Source: Penicillium oxalicum (lineage: Eukaryota > Ascomycota > Eurotiomycetes > Eurotiales > Aspergillaceae). Taken from it: 64,000 nt of DNA. The stretch is from assembly GCF_001723175.1 (NCBI RefSeq), contig NC_064651.1, positions 1 through 64,000 on the forward strand, written 5' to 3'. Of this stretch, positions 32,568 through 45,567 are shown one piece after another. A model generated the notes under the pieces. That model ran no database searches, was not told where the DNA came from, and saw nothing but the letters and a program-made list of their open reading frames with translations. Position 1 is the stretch's first letter; each line of letters begins with the position of its first letter. The translations under genes were made by a program, and so were the position numbers.

Positions 32568-34187
32568 ATGTTGTACTCATCGGCGATCTTGCTGTTGGCC
32601 GGGCTGGCATCAGCTCAGGTGGCGGAATATGGCCAGTGTGGCGGAAAAGGATGGTCGGGCAGCACAACGTGCCAGTCTCCATACACCTGTCAATACCAGA
32701 ATGACTGGTACAGTCAATGCTTGCCAGGTATGTTGTGTCTTGCCATGAAGAAACACAGATGATGCCCAGTACCACTGACCCGTTGCGGTCCGATAGGAAC
32801 AGGATCGGGTGGCGCGACAACCACCACCACGACCACCACCACCGCCAAGACAACGGTGACCACCACATCGGTCAAGTCGACAACGACTGCGCCAACCAAG
32901 ACGACGACAACCACCTCGGGTCCGATATCAACCTCCACCGGCTTCGCTCACACCAACGGTCTCAACTTCACCATCGATGGCGAGACGAGCTACTTTGCCG
33001 GATCCAACTCGTACTGGATTGGCTTCCTGACCAACAATGCCGACGTCGACTTGGTCATGCAACACCTGAGCTCCTCGGGGCTGCGCATTCTGCGCGTCTG
33101 GGGATTCAACGATGTCAACACGATCCCCTCCGCCGGCACCGTCTGGTTCCAGCATCTTGCGGGCGGCAGCGCCACCATCAACACCGGTGCCGATGGCCTG
33201 CAGCGTCTTGATTATGTCGTCTCCTCGGCCGAGAAACACGGCATCAAGCTCATCATCAACTTTGTGAACAATTGGTCCGATTACGGTGGTATTAACGCGT
33301 ACGTCAACGCTTTTGGCGGCAGTGCGACCACCTGGTACACCAACACCGCGGCGCAGACCGCCTACAAAAACTACATCAAGGCTGTGGTTTCGCGGTACAT
33401 CTCATCTCCGGCCGTCTTTGCGTGGGAGTTGGCCAATGAGCCTCGCTGCAAGGGCTGCGACACCTCCGTCATCTATGACTGGGTCAAGGCGACTAGCCAA
33501 TATATCAAATCACTCGACCCGAAGCACATGGTCACCATTGGCGATGGTAAGTCCAGCTCGCGTCCGACTGAAGAAACCCCAGAGAGAATGCTCTGCCAGC
33601 TATTTTGCTTCCAGTCTACATAATCTGAATATTTCCACTGACGATCCTTTTCCTGCTCTTTGACAGAGGGATTCGGCCTGACGACCGAGTCTGACGGAAG
33701 CTACCCCTTCAGCTTCTCCGAGGGACTGGACTTTTCCAAGAACCTGGGCATCAGTACCATTGACTTTGGAACTTTCCATCTGTACCCATCGAGCTGTGAG
33801 TAATAACTGTTTTTTGATCATCATTTGACTTCAGTCTCCCCATCTCACAACGGCTGGGAGTTGTGACTAATCTCTTTTTGTTTCAATTCTCCAACAGGGG
33901 GCACAAGCAGTGACTGGGGCAATCTCTGGGTCAAAGCCCACGGGGACGCCTGTGCTGCGGCGGGTAAGCCCTGCTTGTTTGAGGAGTATGGCTACCCTTC
34001 CGACCACTGCACCATCGAGGCGGCCTGGCAGAAGACGGCCCTTAACACCAAGGGTGTCGCTGCTGATCTGTACTGGCAGTACGGAGATACCCTGAGTTAC
34101 GGTCAAACTTCAGACGATGGATACACGATTTACTACGGATCCAGTGACTTTACCTGCCTGGTGACGAATCATGTCGCTGCGATCTGA
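32568..34187 (+). CDS. CBM1-GH5 endo-beta-1,4-mannanase
   Basis: Four exons: 32568-32727, 32797-33546, 33667-33795, 33898-34187; 442 aa. Residues 1-17 form a signal peptide ([13 protein letters not shown]). An N-terminal family-1 carbohydrate-binding module follows ([15 protein letters not shown], with four cysteines and aromatic Tyr/Trp), next a Thr/Lys/Ser linker at about residues 54-90, then the GH5 catalytic domain (subfamily 7-like). Catalytic acid/base Glu268 lies in [11 protein letters not shown]; the nucleophile Glu376 lies in [17 protein letters not shown] and [11 protein letters not shown] are typical mannanase segments. It hydrolyses mannan backbones of plant hemicellulose, the CBM1 tethering it to cellulose. 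A further in-frame ATG at 32517 is possible but less likely given the TATA position. Confidence 0.94.
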
Positions 34188-35717
34188 AAAGCCTAGTCGG
34201 GGGAGGGGGAGAGCTCAGGCTCACAGAGAATCAGGAACTTAATTCAGATGGAATTGATGAGCATGCGTATCAAATGCAAAGTATGACGAAATCTTCTACG
34301 TATGACAAAATACTCTGCCAGCCTTCCGCATGACTGCCGTCTTGTCTACCACCCCCCAGACAAAGACCCGTCGTATCCGTCGGCACGAGAGCTCTGCTCT
34401 TGGAGAATTCCGCGTTGGATACAATTTCTACCCCAGTACTACCATTCAATCTATATTGATCAAAGGCAGTCAAGGGGGGCATAAAACCCATTTGTATCAC
34501 TCGTTGACTCGTCCGGTGATGTTTGTCCCTAGTTGAACATCAAATGGAATACAAAGAAGGGGATCGAGTTTGACAAGATCTGTTCTCCCCGGGCATGGAA
34601 TTTGACTCGAATGACGGGCAGTCGTGGATGCGGGGAGACGGAATACATTCCGTGGATGGAGCGAGCAGGGCGGGAGTCATCTCCGATTGAAGTGGTCTCG
34701 GGTTACTCGGTCTGGTCGCCACCTGAAATACACACATCTATCAATGTCCACAGATCGCATTTAGCAAGTGATCTCGAGGACGAGTGAAGGGTGGAGGAGA
34801 GCACCTCCCGACTTGAGGGTTTTCGAAGACGTCTGCGTATACCCTGCAGGTGACCGGCTGGCGTTCGGCATGAAGAGGTCTCTCTATATTCCACGTTCCA
34901 ACTCGAGGGCTAGTCTATTGACCAATTCACTAGGATGGATCATCGTCCCAGACGTGTGGAACTCGAGCGGATGAGCCGACTATGGTGCAATGACACCGAC
35001 TGCTTGTCTAAGTGAAGGAATCGTATATCCAAAACGGAAGAAGATACTATTTTGCCATACGTGGTCCACCATACGACTCCAGAGAGAGCGGTGATGAGAC
35101 TCGAGACAAGAACCGCAGCTAGAACGCCTATGCGTATGTACACTTTAGGGAATCATGGGTTGAGCGACAGGAAAAGGACAACGGGAACAAGAACGACCAC
35201 CAATAAATAAAATGGGAAGCCGTTGGGAATCGTCATGGGTTTACGGATTCGAACTTGGCGCATCAGGGCAGGGTGTTGATGACCGCAATGGCGTGGAAAA
35301 CTGCTCGGAAAACTGCTCGGGACGGATTATGCGCGCACGGAGGAGAGAATCATGAGGAGAGGAATCTGGACCGGGCGAAGGACAGGACCGCTTGGGAAAG
35401 ACACCGGCACTCGCGCGGGCGAAGAATTGCCGGTCAAAACGAAGGGCAACACGGGTCGGAAGCGCGTGGGGAGTTTGGATGGCCGCTTTGGGTTACTCGT
35501 GACTGTTGGTCTGGTGAGAGAGCCGATGACGGTCAAACGGGTGGGGGCAACCTCATGTCAGTCAAAACGGCCGAAGTGATGCTGGGATTTAGAGCAGTTG
35601 CGGTCGAGAGAGAGGCGGAGAGATGAGAACCAATGACGAAATATAAAAAGGTCCAGCAGGGCGGTCGTGGGGCGGGCGAAGGGATGAAGGGGCGCGTCGG
35701 AAATCAGCGGGATCCGA
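34188..35717. other. Intergenic between convergent genes, nothing seen
   Basis: 1.5 kb between the mannanase (plus) and the permease (minus) 3' ends. ORFs at 35255-35626 are low-complexity Arg/Gly-rich on one strand and not convincing. Confidence 0.55.
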
Positions 35718-37887
35718 TCAAGGGGATTTGGGCTTTCCTGCAATATCATGACTTTTTCGAGCGACCTCGCTCGTCTCGCGAGACGAGGGAGTGATGGACG
35801 AGTCGTCATGATGAACCGCGTCCGTGGGGGGACCGCGATAGTTTTTGAGACCCCAGACCGCGTACCACACCGCAGCAATGATAACAAAGCCGAAGAACAC
35901 CACCGAGGCATAGTTCATGGTTTCTTTGGTGACCTCCTTGGTGGTGGGCATGCAGAACAAGGGAATGGCTAACAAACTCCAGCCTGCGTCGGGACAGAGA
36001 CTGATCAGCAAAACAAAAGACCGGAGGGATTGATGAGTATAGAGCACAACGTACCAAGAGCGAACACATTTGCGATCAGGCCGATGATACCAAAGTTGAA
36101 TTTACCATTTTGAACATCCTCCCGACGGCGGAATAGCAGGGAAACGGCAATGGGGCAGGCGTAACTCATGGTCAAGAAAATGACACCGACACCGGAGAAG
36201 GCGTTGTAAGCGGCAGTGGACCCAAAGTAAATGAGGCCGAGCGCGATTTCAACCACCATGCCCAGGGCCATGGCATTGAGGGGAATATCAAACTTCTTGT
36301 CTACGGTCTTCCACCAGCCGGAGCCGGGAATACCGCCATCGCGAGCAAAGGCCCACGTGCATCGCGAGGTCGCCGTGACACAGCCCACACCGCAGATCAA
36401 ACCGAGCACGAGCAGCGGAATGGTCAAACAGAAGGCACCGGCAGCATTGCCAATGGCGGACTTGAAGATGACGGGCGTAGGCTGCGCAGAATTTATGATC
36501 AAGCTCAACTCGGGCATCACGAAGCACAGGGGGATGAGGAAGAGGAGACCGGCCAGGAAGTTGATGACAATAGTACCAACCATGGCCTTGGGCACCATCA
36601 CAGCCGGTTCACGAACTTCCTCACAGAGTCTGCTCGGATAGATTGGCTAATTAGTAGGAAGTTTCGTGACGAAGGGGAACTCGGCTCGAAAGGAGCAAGT
36701 GAAACATACGAAATAATCATGCCGGTGGCCGAGGTGGCATAGGCCGCCTGCAAAAGGCCGATGAAGAAGGACCAACCCGCTGGCCAACCCGCTTGAGGCT
36801 CAAAGTTTCCGAAAACCCAGGACGCATCGCGACGGCCTTCCTTGGCGATGGCGAGAAGACAAACCACGATAGTGATCAATCCAGCGAGAGTCCAGAAAAT
36901 GGCGAATGTCTGCGATTAAGAGTCATCGTCGTCAGCGGCGTACACTCATCGTAAGAAGGGTATGAGAAGTTTATCACGAGCAAAAGACAAAGCACCACCT
37001 AGCCCTGGTGAGAAGTGGGAAGGGGCACCAAGCTGACGAACAGGTACAAAAATTCAAAAGAAAGAAAGAAAATCCCTCAGCGCGCCTGGGGGACCCCAAG
37101 GTGAAACGCAAGAGAAATGGGATGTGAAGACGAAGATCATCTTACCTCGAGCATGGTCAGCCATTTGTTGCCAAAGGCTGAGATAGCGTGAGTCAACAGG
37201 GTAATGGCCAAAAAGATCAGAAAAGTCTGCCAGGCACCAAAATCGTCGGTGATTCCCACACCGGGGGATTTCTCAAAGACATTGAGACAACCGATGAACA
37301 AGAGCGCGGTACCAAAATTAACGGCGAGGGTGATGGTGATGTTTCCGGCCACATAAGACCACCCACAAATCCAGGATGCGACACGTCGACACCACAAGGG
37401 GGACAAGACAAATGTTTGATAGTACCTGGAGAAAGCCCGCGCCACAACGTTAGCTCAGCGCCCATGGTGATTGTCTCATTGCCTCCACGATGGGGTCTTC
37501 TCCGTTGTGATCGTGATGATGAATGGGTCGACCGTGCCCCGGGACGATGACAGGTACTTACACGCCACCAGCAGTGGGATACACTGAAGTAATCTCGGCG
37601 AGAGAGATGGCCACACACAAAATCAGGAAGGAGACCAAAACCCAACCCCAAATGACGTTGGCAGGGCCACCAGCGATGAGCGGATAATAAAGCGTCGTGG
37701 ATAGACCGTAAGGAACAGACGAGAGAATGAAGCACATAAAGGTGACCTGCCAGATGGAGCGATTGCGCTGCAACTCAGGCTTGTAGCCGAGGTCTTCGAG
37801 CGTGCGATCCGCATTGCCGTTGCTTGTGCCGGCTTCGACCCGGGAGGCCGAAACCTTGGAGAGGCGGCGCGATGCGTCGGCCTGCAT
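35718..37887 (-). CDS. APC-family amino-acid/choline permease
   Basis: Five exons on the minus strand: 37887-37562, 37425-37146, 36909-36710, 36629-36055, 35983-35718; 548 aa, all junctions GT-AG with frame kept. Plasma-membrane carrier of about 12 helices in the amino acid-polyamine-choline superfamily (ACT group: GABA, choline or basic amino acids). Hallmarks: LEDLGYKPELQRNRSIWQV before helix 1, LAEITSVYPTAGGVYYQTF, WICGWSYVAGNITITLAVN, MIISLCEEVREPAVMVPKA (the consensus amphipathic loop after helix 5), FARDGGIPGSGWW, and ANVFALGWSLLAIPLF. The start at 37887 is chosen because the longer open frame runs back into a poly(C) tract. A polyG/polyC run lies about 270 bases upstream. Substrate uncertain. 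Confidence 0.9.
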
Positions 37888-38157
37888 TCTGATCGAGCAG
37901 TCGAACTCGACGAGGCGATGAAACCACCGTGGGGGAGAGGGGCAGCAAGTTGGTCGGAGGAGCAATCTCGTGGAGTCTCGGAGGATGTGGAGGCCGATCG
38001 CTTCGGGGAGCGATGCGCGATGCTGCTTGGGGTTCCCACGGTCGCTGTACTGATCTCTAACCTGATCGGTTTTGCTATTGACTTCTTTTCGCGGCGTATA
38101 TTGAATATGCAGCCAATTCGACTTGCGCGCGTCGGGTGGCGAGGCAAACAGGGAGGG

Positions 38158-38243
<86 letters not shown>

Positions 38244-41200
38244 AATTGACAAGAATTTTTAGCAACGATTGGGCGTGATAGCCTCTTTTGAGGCCAACCC
38301 GCAAAAAAATCGAAAAGGAAAAAAATGAAAAGGAATATGTCCAACCCGCAAGAAAGATAGACGGTCTCGGCGGGTCAGGGCGAGGCGAAAGAGGCATCGG
38401 TGGAGTTTCTGGATGGAAACCGCTGGAGGACGGCGGAGGCGGGTGGACTGCCTGTTTCTGATGAGAGAGAGACTCTTTTCTCGGTTCGCACCCGCTCACC
38501 GTCGGGGCCACTCCTGCCCAACCCGGACCGAGCGGTGGATGAAACTCTTGGATGGTGGACACTGGGCACTGGGCACTGGGCTGGACTGAAGAATCGTGGA
38601 GGCTTCCAATGGCATTGGCCAAAGTACGTTTAACGGGAACCCCAGGACGGGAATAATGGATTAACCAGGCTCAACAAGGGAAACTCTTTTTCCTTCCCAA
38701 TCTTTTTGGGTGAGATTGGTGGCCCGTCGACATGCATACGGCATCAGTCTGCCTATTGCTTTAATTGCCCATGGGTACTGACAACAGACAGACAGTGCAT
38801 AGTTGCGCACTCTCGAAGATTCTCTATGCTCCCTACGAGATTCGTGAGCTCGGAGGGTGTGATTTTTACCGCGTCGTATCCCGTGCATTCCTGCAGCACG
38901 TGGTGGCAGACTCTCTACGATAGTCAATGACTCGTTGATGAGAGGCGGATAGAGCTCGGCAGTGGCCACTGTATGATCCAGATGAAGGATGAGATGGGAA
39001 AGAGAAGTTCAGATTGGCAAATTATCGACTTGCATCTTCGTCGCTGAAACTGCCATCAATGGTTGACTTGAATAACACTATTCTTCACCAATCGTTGCAG
39101 CCGAGGCTCAACCAAGGGGCGCTGATGAACGGAACGTTTCCAGGAGCAAACTGCATCTGGATTCTGAACCAACATTATTATTGCCCCCCTGCCGGCGGTT
39201 CTGTCCCCTTTTCGTCTCTTCTTGCTCTCTCGGTGCAGGATTGCAAGAGGGTCACTGCGACCGCACCAATCATGACAACCGTTCGGTTCAGCCCGAAGCC
39301 CAAAATTCGACTGGTGGCCACGAGGGCTGTGAGAAAGTCCGAATCGAGAAAAGTTTGTTTCCTCAATCGTCCATTGAAATGGCAGGAAAGGGGGATTGGT
39401 CCGACTGGGTCATGAGAAAGCCGGGAAGTAAGGTCGCGTGTGGGCTCTAAACCTGGGACTCTACAGTAGTCTATACACGAAGCCCATCGTGGATCCTGAC
39501 ACCTTGCCAATCCAAGCAAGTCCAACGCGACAATGTCGACTACGGATGTTGATTGGAAACACTGCAAGTTGTTCGGGTTCCTGTATGCATGGACGTACGT
39601 AATATGCGGAGAAGAAGCTCTGGTCTCAAACTGGCTGTGATTAAGCAGCTTTCACTCTGCGTGGACGTGGTCGAAGAGGCTGGCATTCGCCTGGTCAACA
39701 ATTCAACCATTTCGATATCAGAGTTTCGACGTTACCCATTTCTCCTCCGGTCGTTGCTCCAGGTGGACTCTGGCCGATAACCACTTTCGGACGAGACCAC
39801 CGCAATGAGGTAGCGCAAGAAATCTTTTCAGCCCGTCTTGGCCTGCCTTCACTCCAGCATTCCCGTCCGGGGAGTCTCGGACGGGTTTCAAGACGCGGCC
39901 AGTCGCGGGTCAAGTCCTGAGACGTCATTGGACTCCGCGTGAAGCTTCCGCAGGTACCCATGTTTCGCACGTGCTTGGATCCGATCACGTGATCACACCG
40001 TTTCGTGGAATCTGGTTGGCGAATCGAACCCGGTGCAACTGATCATCCTCACGCCGGAGTGAGGCACAGGAGGGCGCGCGAGTCCAGGGAGAAAAGTACA
40101 AATAACCATAGCCATGTTGCGTAGAGTTGCCTCCCCCGATTCCCGTAAATCTTCTAATCGCATCAATACACACCTCAGCCAGGTTCGAGGAAAGAGAGAG
40201 GAGGTTGACCACAGAACCAAAGAAAACAAGACAAGAGTCGGTGGCGTGCAGAAGAGGTGGTGATGTCAGGGGCGGACGCCGCACTGCGGGATGACCACTC
40301 CGCTTCCTCGTGCACGGAGGTAGCCTGTGCCCACCGTGCGCCCACCTCGCCCACCTCTCAGCTAGTACAGACGGCCTGAGGCCACCGATTACTTGAACAG
40401 TCCAGAGAGGTCCACTGGGTCTCAGATGCAGGAAGACGAGGATGTTCACTGGACATCGCCGCCGTGTACTACCGGGGTTGGATGACGGAGGTTGGCCCCT
40501 CCCCGAGGACAACAGCACCAGAAAACCGCGCTGTAGGCCAAGCCCGAGGCTCCGACTGGATCCCGTCTGTGGGTGTGGGTTGGTGGAGGGCTCCGCTGCA
40601 AAGTGACCCAAAAGGCCCAGGCCAGCAGGAAAATGGATTCCATCGCGGTCCTGGCGGGTTCGGAAGCATGGTCAAATGGAAAGACGTGATCCTGTTCGTC
40701 GAAACTGGGCACGGATTCTCGAAAGTCAGGTCTCGGTGTGCAAGGGCTGTCTGGCGATACGAAAGGTTGAACCCGAGGGACATGTGCAAGGGCCGCGGAC
40801 GATCTGCACTTCCTCCTCCGACATGCTCGAGTGACGGTAGCAGCCGATGGGATCACGGGCGTAAATGGGACCCGACCTCGACAATCAACAATGTCCTTGA
40901 TGAGACGCCGGACATCCATCCCGTATGCATGACTTGGAGCACGGTGAGAAGCCGTGATTCGTATGCGGAGGCTATCGCTCGGCTTAACTGCCGTCTACGA
41001 TGGTGTAAATTGAAGGTGCATGTCATTCATGCAGCGGTCCGCATCTCTCTCCACCGCAGCCGCCCAAAACCGATGCGCCCCGAGTTTGCGCGATGACCGC
41101 GAATGCGGGATTACGACGGCCGTCGCGCAACTTGAAAGTCAAACGAATAAGATCCAAGGTTTGTCTATGGTTGAAATCTTATTTCTGTACTAGTAATAAC

Positions 41201-41891
41201 CCCTTCCGATCCTAGAACTCTAGGCTGTGCTCAGGGGCTACATGATATTATTTGAATCGTCTTTGGGGACTCCCATCTGTTCTCCTCGGACCACTTACAC
41301 ACCCCACCGGTAAGATGGAAATCTTAAGCCATACGATCAGCTTCCTCTTTGAGCGATCGAGACATCTCTCAACCCTGGACTCTGCTGTATTCAGCCAGCA
41401 GCACACGTTCTTGCGCAATGTCACCGCCGATGGACTCCAGGCTCCCATCTTAAGTGGTTCGAGTAGCCACAGTGGGGCTGCATGGCTGGTTTCGCTGGTG
41501 GAGCTACTCCGAGGACTTAACTTGCCTGTGGACCATAAGTCCACAAGCGGGATGGCATCAGAAAAAGCACGAATAAGGGAGGGGGCTCCTCACGACAGCC
41601 AGGCGACGATCAAGCAATTGATCGCAGAGCAACGAAGACATAAGCTGCCTTCTGCCCATGTCAAGGCCATTCTGCATTTCTTGAAGCACAGTTCTCAATC
41701 CCCCACGATCAACGCTACGTAGAAAAAGTTCGATCCAAAGACTTTCATGAAACGGCGCATGAGATGTTTCTCCCGATACACGTGACCCGTCGGCAAAGGA
41801 ATATGGGCTTGGCCGCATCTTCAATGGGTGGTAATCGATTCAATTGAAACAAAAGCGCCAAATCTCGCGGCAGATCTCGAGTATCGCCCTC
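37888..41891. other. Intergenic 4 kb with poly(G) tract, no gene supported
   Basis: Upstream of the permease and downstream of the alcohol dehydrogenase. It holds the poly(G) run at 38156-38242 and a small triplicated 7-mer (actgggc) near 38563-38585. Overlapping ORFs at 39985-41096 occur on both strands and look like GC-rich noise. A 156-codon frame at 41252-41722 has no recognised family. Confidence 0.5.
38156..38242. repeat. Poly(G) homopolymer tract
   Basis: From 38161 to 38242 every base is G except a single T at 38192, preceded by ggagggggga. It lies about 270 bases upstream of the permease start, in which strand it reads poly(C). Such a run can form G-quadruplexes and is prone to length change and to sequencing error. 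Confidence 0.95.
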
Positions 41892-43268
41892 TTAGAAATC
41901 AATGGCGACCTTTAATGCCTGGTGGTCCGCTGCAGCTCGGAAAGTATCGTATGCGCCAAGTCCTTCGTGGAGAGGGAAGTCTAAAGCAATCACAGGCCTT
42001 GGTCAGAAGTACTCCAACTGGAAAGAATGAAGAAGCGGGCAAAGCTCGTGAGAAAGGATCAAAAATGGAAGTAGAAGAAATGAGAGAACATCATACGAAT
42101 CCATCGTGTCCATGTTCAGTCTGGCGCTTTTCCTCGCCAGTGGTGGGCCGCGAGGGATATGACAAGGTGTCGGTGGGTGCACTTACGGTGAGTCACAAGT
42201 GAGCTGATATCCAGTAGATTGGAGTCTAGCAGTTTCAACAGACGTTGAGTCGTGGTTGCATTGACGAGCGACATGTGAATACCTGCAAGATTTCCAAAGG
42301 CCGTCAGAAAATTGCGCGGCGGCCAAACTAAACCATTCTGTTTTGGGGGACGGAGATGTCCTCTTTGCCAGCAAAAGGGGAGGGAGCTAAGGCGAAGACA
42401 CTCTTGCCAACGTACTAATATTCCGATCCCACAGCTTTTCCAAGTGAAGCTTTACCGGCACGCCGTGCACGCCAACGTTGGCAATGCGCCCGCCCACGGC
42501 AACCAAATCTTGACATAGGTCGAACGTGGCCGGAATGCCCACGGCCTCAATCACGCAGTCGAATCCAGCTTGATCTGTCAAATCTAATAGCTTTTCCCGT
42601 GCATCCTGTTCCGAAGGGTTGATCGTGGCATGCGCGCCCAGCTTCTTGGCCGTCGCCAGTCGCGCTTCGTCCAAGTCCACCATGGCGATCAGCGAGGGCG
42701 AGAACAAGCGTGCCGTCAACAAGGCAGCCATGCCCACGGGGCCAGCTCCCACAATCACCACCGAACTACCGGGCTGCACGTTCGCACTCAGTACACCACA
42801 CTCTAGAGCCGTTGGGAGGGAGTCGGAAAGTGCGAGTGCAGCACGCGGGTTGATCGAGGAAGGCAGTCGATGCAGAGAAAGCGCAGCGTGAGGTACTCGA
42901 ACGAATTCAGCCTGCGTGCCGTCAATCGTGTGGCCTAAAATCCAACCGCCCGTGGTACAGTGCGACGGCATACTGCGTTGGCAGAAGTGACATGCGCCGC
43001 AGGAGGTCATACAGGAGATCAAGACTTGATCACCAGGGGAGAGACTCCGTACGGTTGAACCCACGGACTCAACCACGCCCACGCCCTCATGGCCGAGAAT
43101 GCGACCGGGTTGAGCAGTTGGAACATCTCCCTTGAGGATATGCAGGTCTGTGCCACAAATGGAGGCGTGAAGGAGACGAACGATGGCGTCGGTAGGTTCT
43201 TGGATGACCGGTGTAGGTCGATCGAGTAGCTCGACTTTGCCAATACCGGTGTAGACCAGTGCCTTCAT
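41892..43268 (-). CDS. Zinc-dependent alcohol dehydrogenase (MDR family)
   Basis: Three exons on the minus strand, 43268-42416, 42282-42187 and 41980-41892; 345 aa. The two downstream exons are short but restore the typical C-terminus (NISIHMSLVNATTTQRLLKL, then GLGAYDTFRAAADHQALKV). Catalytic-zinc ligands: Cys38 (ICGTDLH) and His60-Glu61 (GHEGVG). Structural-zinc cysteines: C90, C93, C96, C104 with canonical spacing. The NAD(P)-binding motif is GAGPVG, in VVIVGAGPVGMAALL, followed by an acidic residue (MVDLDEARL) that favours NAD over NADP. The protein oxidises an alcohol or reduces an aldehyde in the cytosol; the substrate is not readable. An ORF search would stop after exon 1 and lose the C-terminus. 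Confidence 0.92.
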
Positions 43269-44963
43269 TTTGGGATATATCGTGGGCAGGTCTCTTTGCT
43301 TCGAGAACGTGAGGTGAGTATGGAATAGGTACTCCGCACAGATTTGGACGGTGGTGTTGCCACCTCATATGATATCATTGGAAGAAGGTCCAACCTCAGA
43401 GCGCTTACCTGGTAGAAGTGGTCCTGGAAAGTAATATGCTAACACTTTATGGGAGCTGGTGAAAGCAGAAATAATTCAGTCAGAGATAACATTTCAAGTT
43501 CGATAGTTATTTAAATACAAGAAAATCATGTCGCACGCCGATCATACCGTCTCGAGCAGTCAATGAATCATAATTCTACTTCAAGGGCGGGAGCATCGGT
43601 AAGGGGGTGCATCCCATGGTACATCTTCCGTAGTGACAATAGAAGCCAAGACTCCCAAGCATACTCCTTCCCGGCTGGCTGTTTGAGAGGTAACCTGGGA
43701 TAGATCATCTACTTCGGGTAGATGTAGGTTTGCGCCTGAGCTTCAAGCATATTCGTGTAGTAGTTACTAGTCAGTGTACCAGCTAGTGTGTGGGTCGGAT
43801 GATCCCATCTAGAGCAATACCTGACAGCCTCCATCCATCTGGGCAGATGTCCACTTTTTTCAATCAAAAGTCCGCGAATCTACCCATTGAGTTGCTGAAT
43901 ACACACCACCCTCTACAGCGACGAAGGATCACACATCTGGCCTTTTCTGGGCAGAAACTTCTTAGCAGATATAAGCGACGGAAAGGGAATGAATTTGGAG
44001 AAACGCCAATACCAGCGCAAGTACTCCATGAAATCCGATGAACCAGAAAAGTGGGGACGGATCTTCAACCGCTCGATTAGGTTCATCCGCAGATGGAGAC
44101 TTTGGGAGCGGAGATCTAATATCAGATCAACATTGAAATGCTTATCAGCAAAAGAGCAATGGGTGGGCCAAACAAACCCAGAGTGTGAAGGCAGGTGCTC
44201 TTCGGGCCCAAATTGTTTGGACCTTGTCGTCAATCAACCTACACGCACAGCGCATGTCATACGCGGGTTTTCCTTTGAATATAAACGTGTGACTTTGAGA
44301 GCTCCGAACCCTCAAGAGGCTGGTGTCTGACTCACCTCTCTTGTCGTCACGATGAAAGCTATCCATGATAGATAAAAGCCTGGCTTTTCTTTTCTCGTAA
44401 TCATCTTGGTCGTGGTCCCAAGAATTTCAGTTGCGTCCCAAATATCATATAGCCCTTTTTGTAACCGCACCTTCACCCGCCGCCAATTTATCTCTAGCTC
44501 GTGCCATTTCGCAGGGTACTAACGGAGGAAGGAGCGAGGGACAACGGCAACATCCCTCTCTGTGTTGTAGACGACAAATAATGAAGTAGTTATGTCTCTT
44601 TTGAGCTTCGGAATATCGTCATGGATGAGTGCCAAAATTCTCTATAAAGGCTGCCATCTTGCCTGGTGAAATCTCTCTTCCCCCAGACATTTCTTGACCT
44701 TTCTTTTGCACACTTGGTGATTGCTTCATTCATCATTTGATTCCTTTTCATCGAGAAGACTCTCACCTTTCCTTCGACAACATCTCCTGTCATCCATCAC
44801 ATCCTGTATTCCCACTTCCACAACCTCCCTTCGTTCACCTATCTCTCTTCTGACTGCACATCTCTCTTCCCTGAACACACAATTCTGTCTCCCCATCCAC
44901 ATCCTCTCCCTCTCAACTCACCCTTTGCTGATTATCATCCTACACTTCTCACCCCCTTGGGCT

Positions 44964-44999
<36 letters not shown>

Positions 45000-45117
45000 T
45001 TCCCCTCCTCTTCTCCTTCCCTTTCTCTTCTTGTTCCTTTCCTTCTTGTCCGTTTCCTTGTTCCTCCCCTTCTTGTTCCTCGCCTTCCCCCCTCCTCAAC
45101 ACGACACTTTTGCCAAA
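43269..45117. other. Divergent promoter region, no gene seen
   Basis: Upstream of the alcohol dehydrogenase (minus) and of the small 149-aa gene (plus). The right-hand 400 bases are CT-rich and described separately. Short ORFs at 43790-44366 are not convincing. Confidence 0.55.
44720..45115 (+). promoter_or_regulatory. Long CT-rich leader/core promoter
   Basis: Nearly 400 bases dominated by C and T on the plus strand, with a ctctctct microsatellite at about 44966-45000, ending right at the start codon of the small gene at 45118 (context gccaaaATGgcc, a good fungal start). CT-rich blocks before the start are a known core-promoter feature of strongly expressed fungal genes. Confidence 0.6.
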
Positions 45118-45567
45118 ATGGCCATTCGAACCTTCCTCCGCAACCTCCTCGCCAAGCTTTCCCACCTCAAACAGAGGTCGTTCTCTCACTCCGCCGCCTG
45201 CCGACGTCAATCATCGGGAGGCCTCGAAACACGCCTCCGAGATGCAGCCAACCGTGACGGCCTGTATGCTCAGGAACGATGGATCCAAGAGCACAAGGCC
45301 GAGATGCAGGCCGGTGGAGTGATTGAGCAAGAAGGAAAGCTCATCGCCTCCCGGTTGCGGTCCTTCCAAGACCTCTTCGATGAGCCGGGGCCCTCAAACC
45401 CATGGTTCATGGGGGACATCATCGAGTGTGAGGCAGAGCTCGAGCGAGTCAATCAAAATTTGACCGCTCACCAGGCTCGAGTGATCGAGCTCGAGGCGTA
45501 CCGACCTCCCGGGAAGATGGCCCGGCAATACTTCGACCTGCATGGGCAGTGTCTGAAGTCGGAGTGA
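45118..45567 (+). CDS. Hypothetical 149-aa protein with possible mitochondrial presequence
   Basis: Intronless small gene with an excellent start context behind a CT-rich leader. The first ~30 residues are rich in Arg, Leu, Ser and lack acidic residues (MAIRTFLRNLLAKLSHLKQR, then SFSHSAACRRQ), as in mitochondrial targeting sequences. The rest is charged, mainly helical (RDGLYAQERWIQEHKAEMQA, then ECEAELERVNQNLTAHQARV), suggesting a short coiled coil. No known family recognised. The open frame extends upstream to 45031 but the extra part is translation of the CT-rich leader. Confidence 0.6.
   Translation: MAIRTFLRNLLAKLSHLKQRSFSHSAACRRQSSGGLETRLRDAANRDGLYAQERWIQEHKAEMQAGGVIEQEGKLIASRLRSFQDLFDEPGPSNPWFMGDIIECEAELERVNQNLTAHQARVIELEAYRPPGKMARQYFDLHGQCLKSE

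Noticed and set aside
37558..38622. 354-codon ORF running through the poly(G)/poly(C) tract, giving a poly-Pro protein
   Set aside because: Only the downstream part is permease-like. The upstream part is translation of the homopolymer run; the permease start fits at 37887.
40010..40080. tRNA-like T-loop (gaatcgaaccc) on the minus strand
   Set aside because: The flanking bases do not form a T stem or acceptor stem, and no anticodon arm fits.
41252..41722. 156-codon ORF downstream of the alcohol dehydrogenase
   Set aside because: No family likeness, no promoter sign, and the opposite strand is open too; left as part of the intergenic description.
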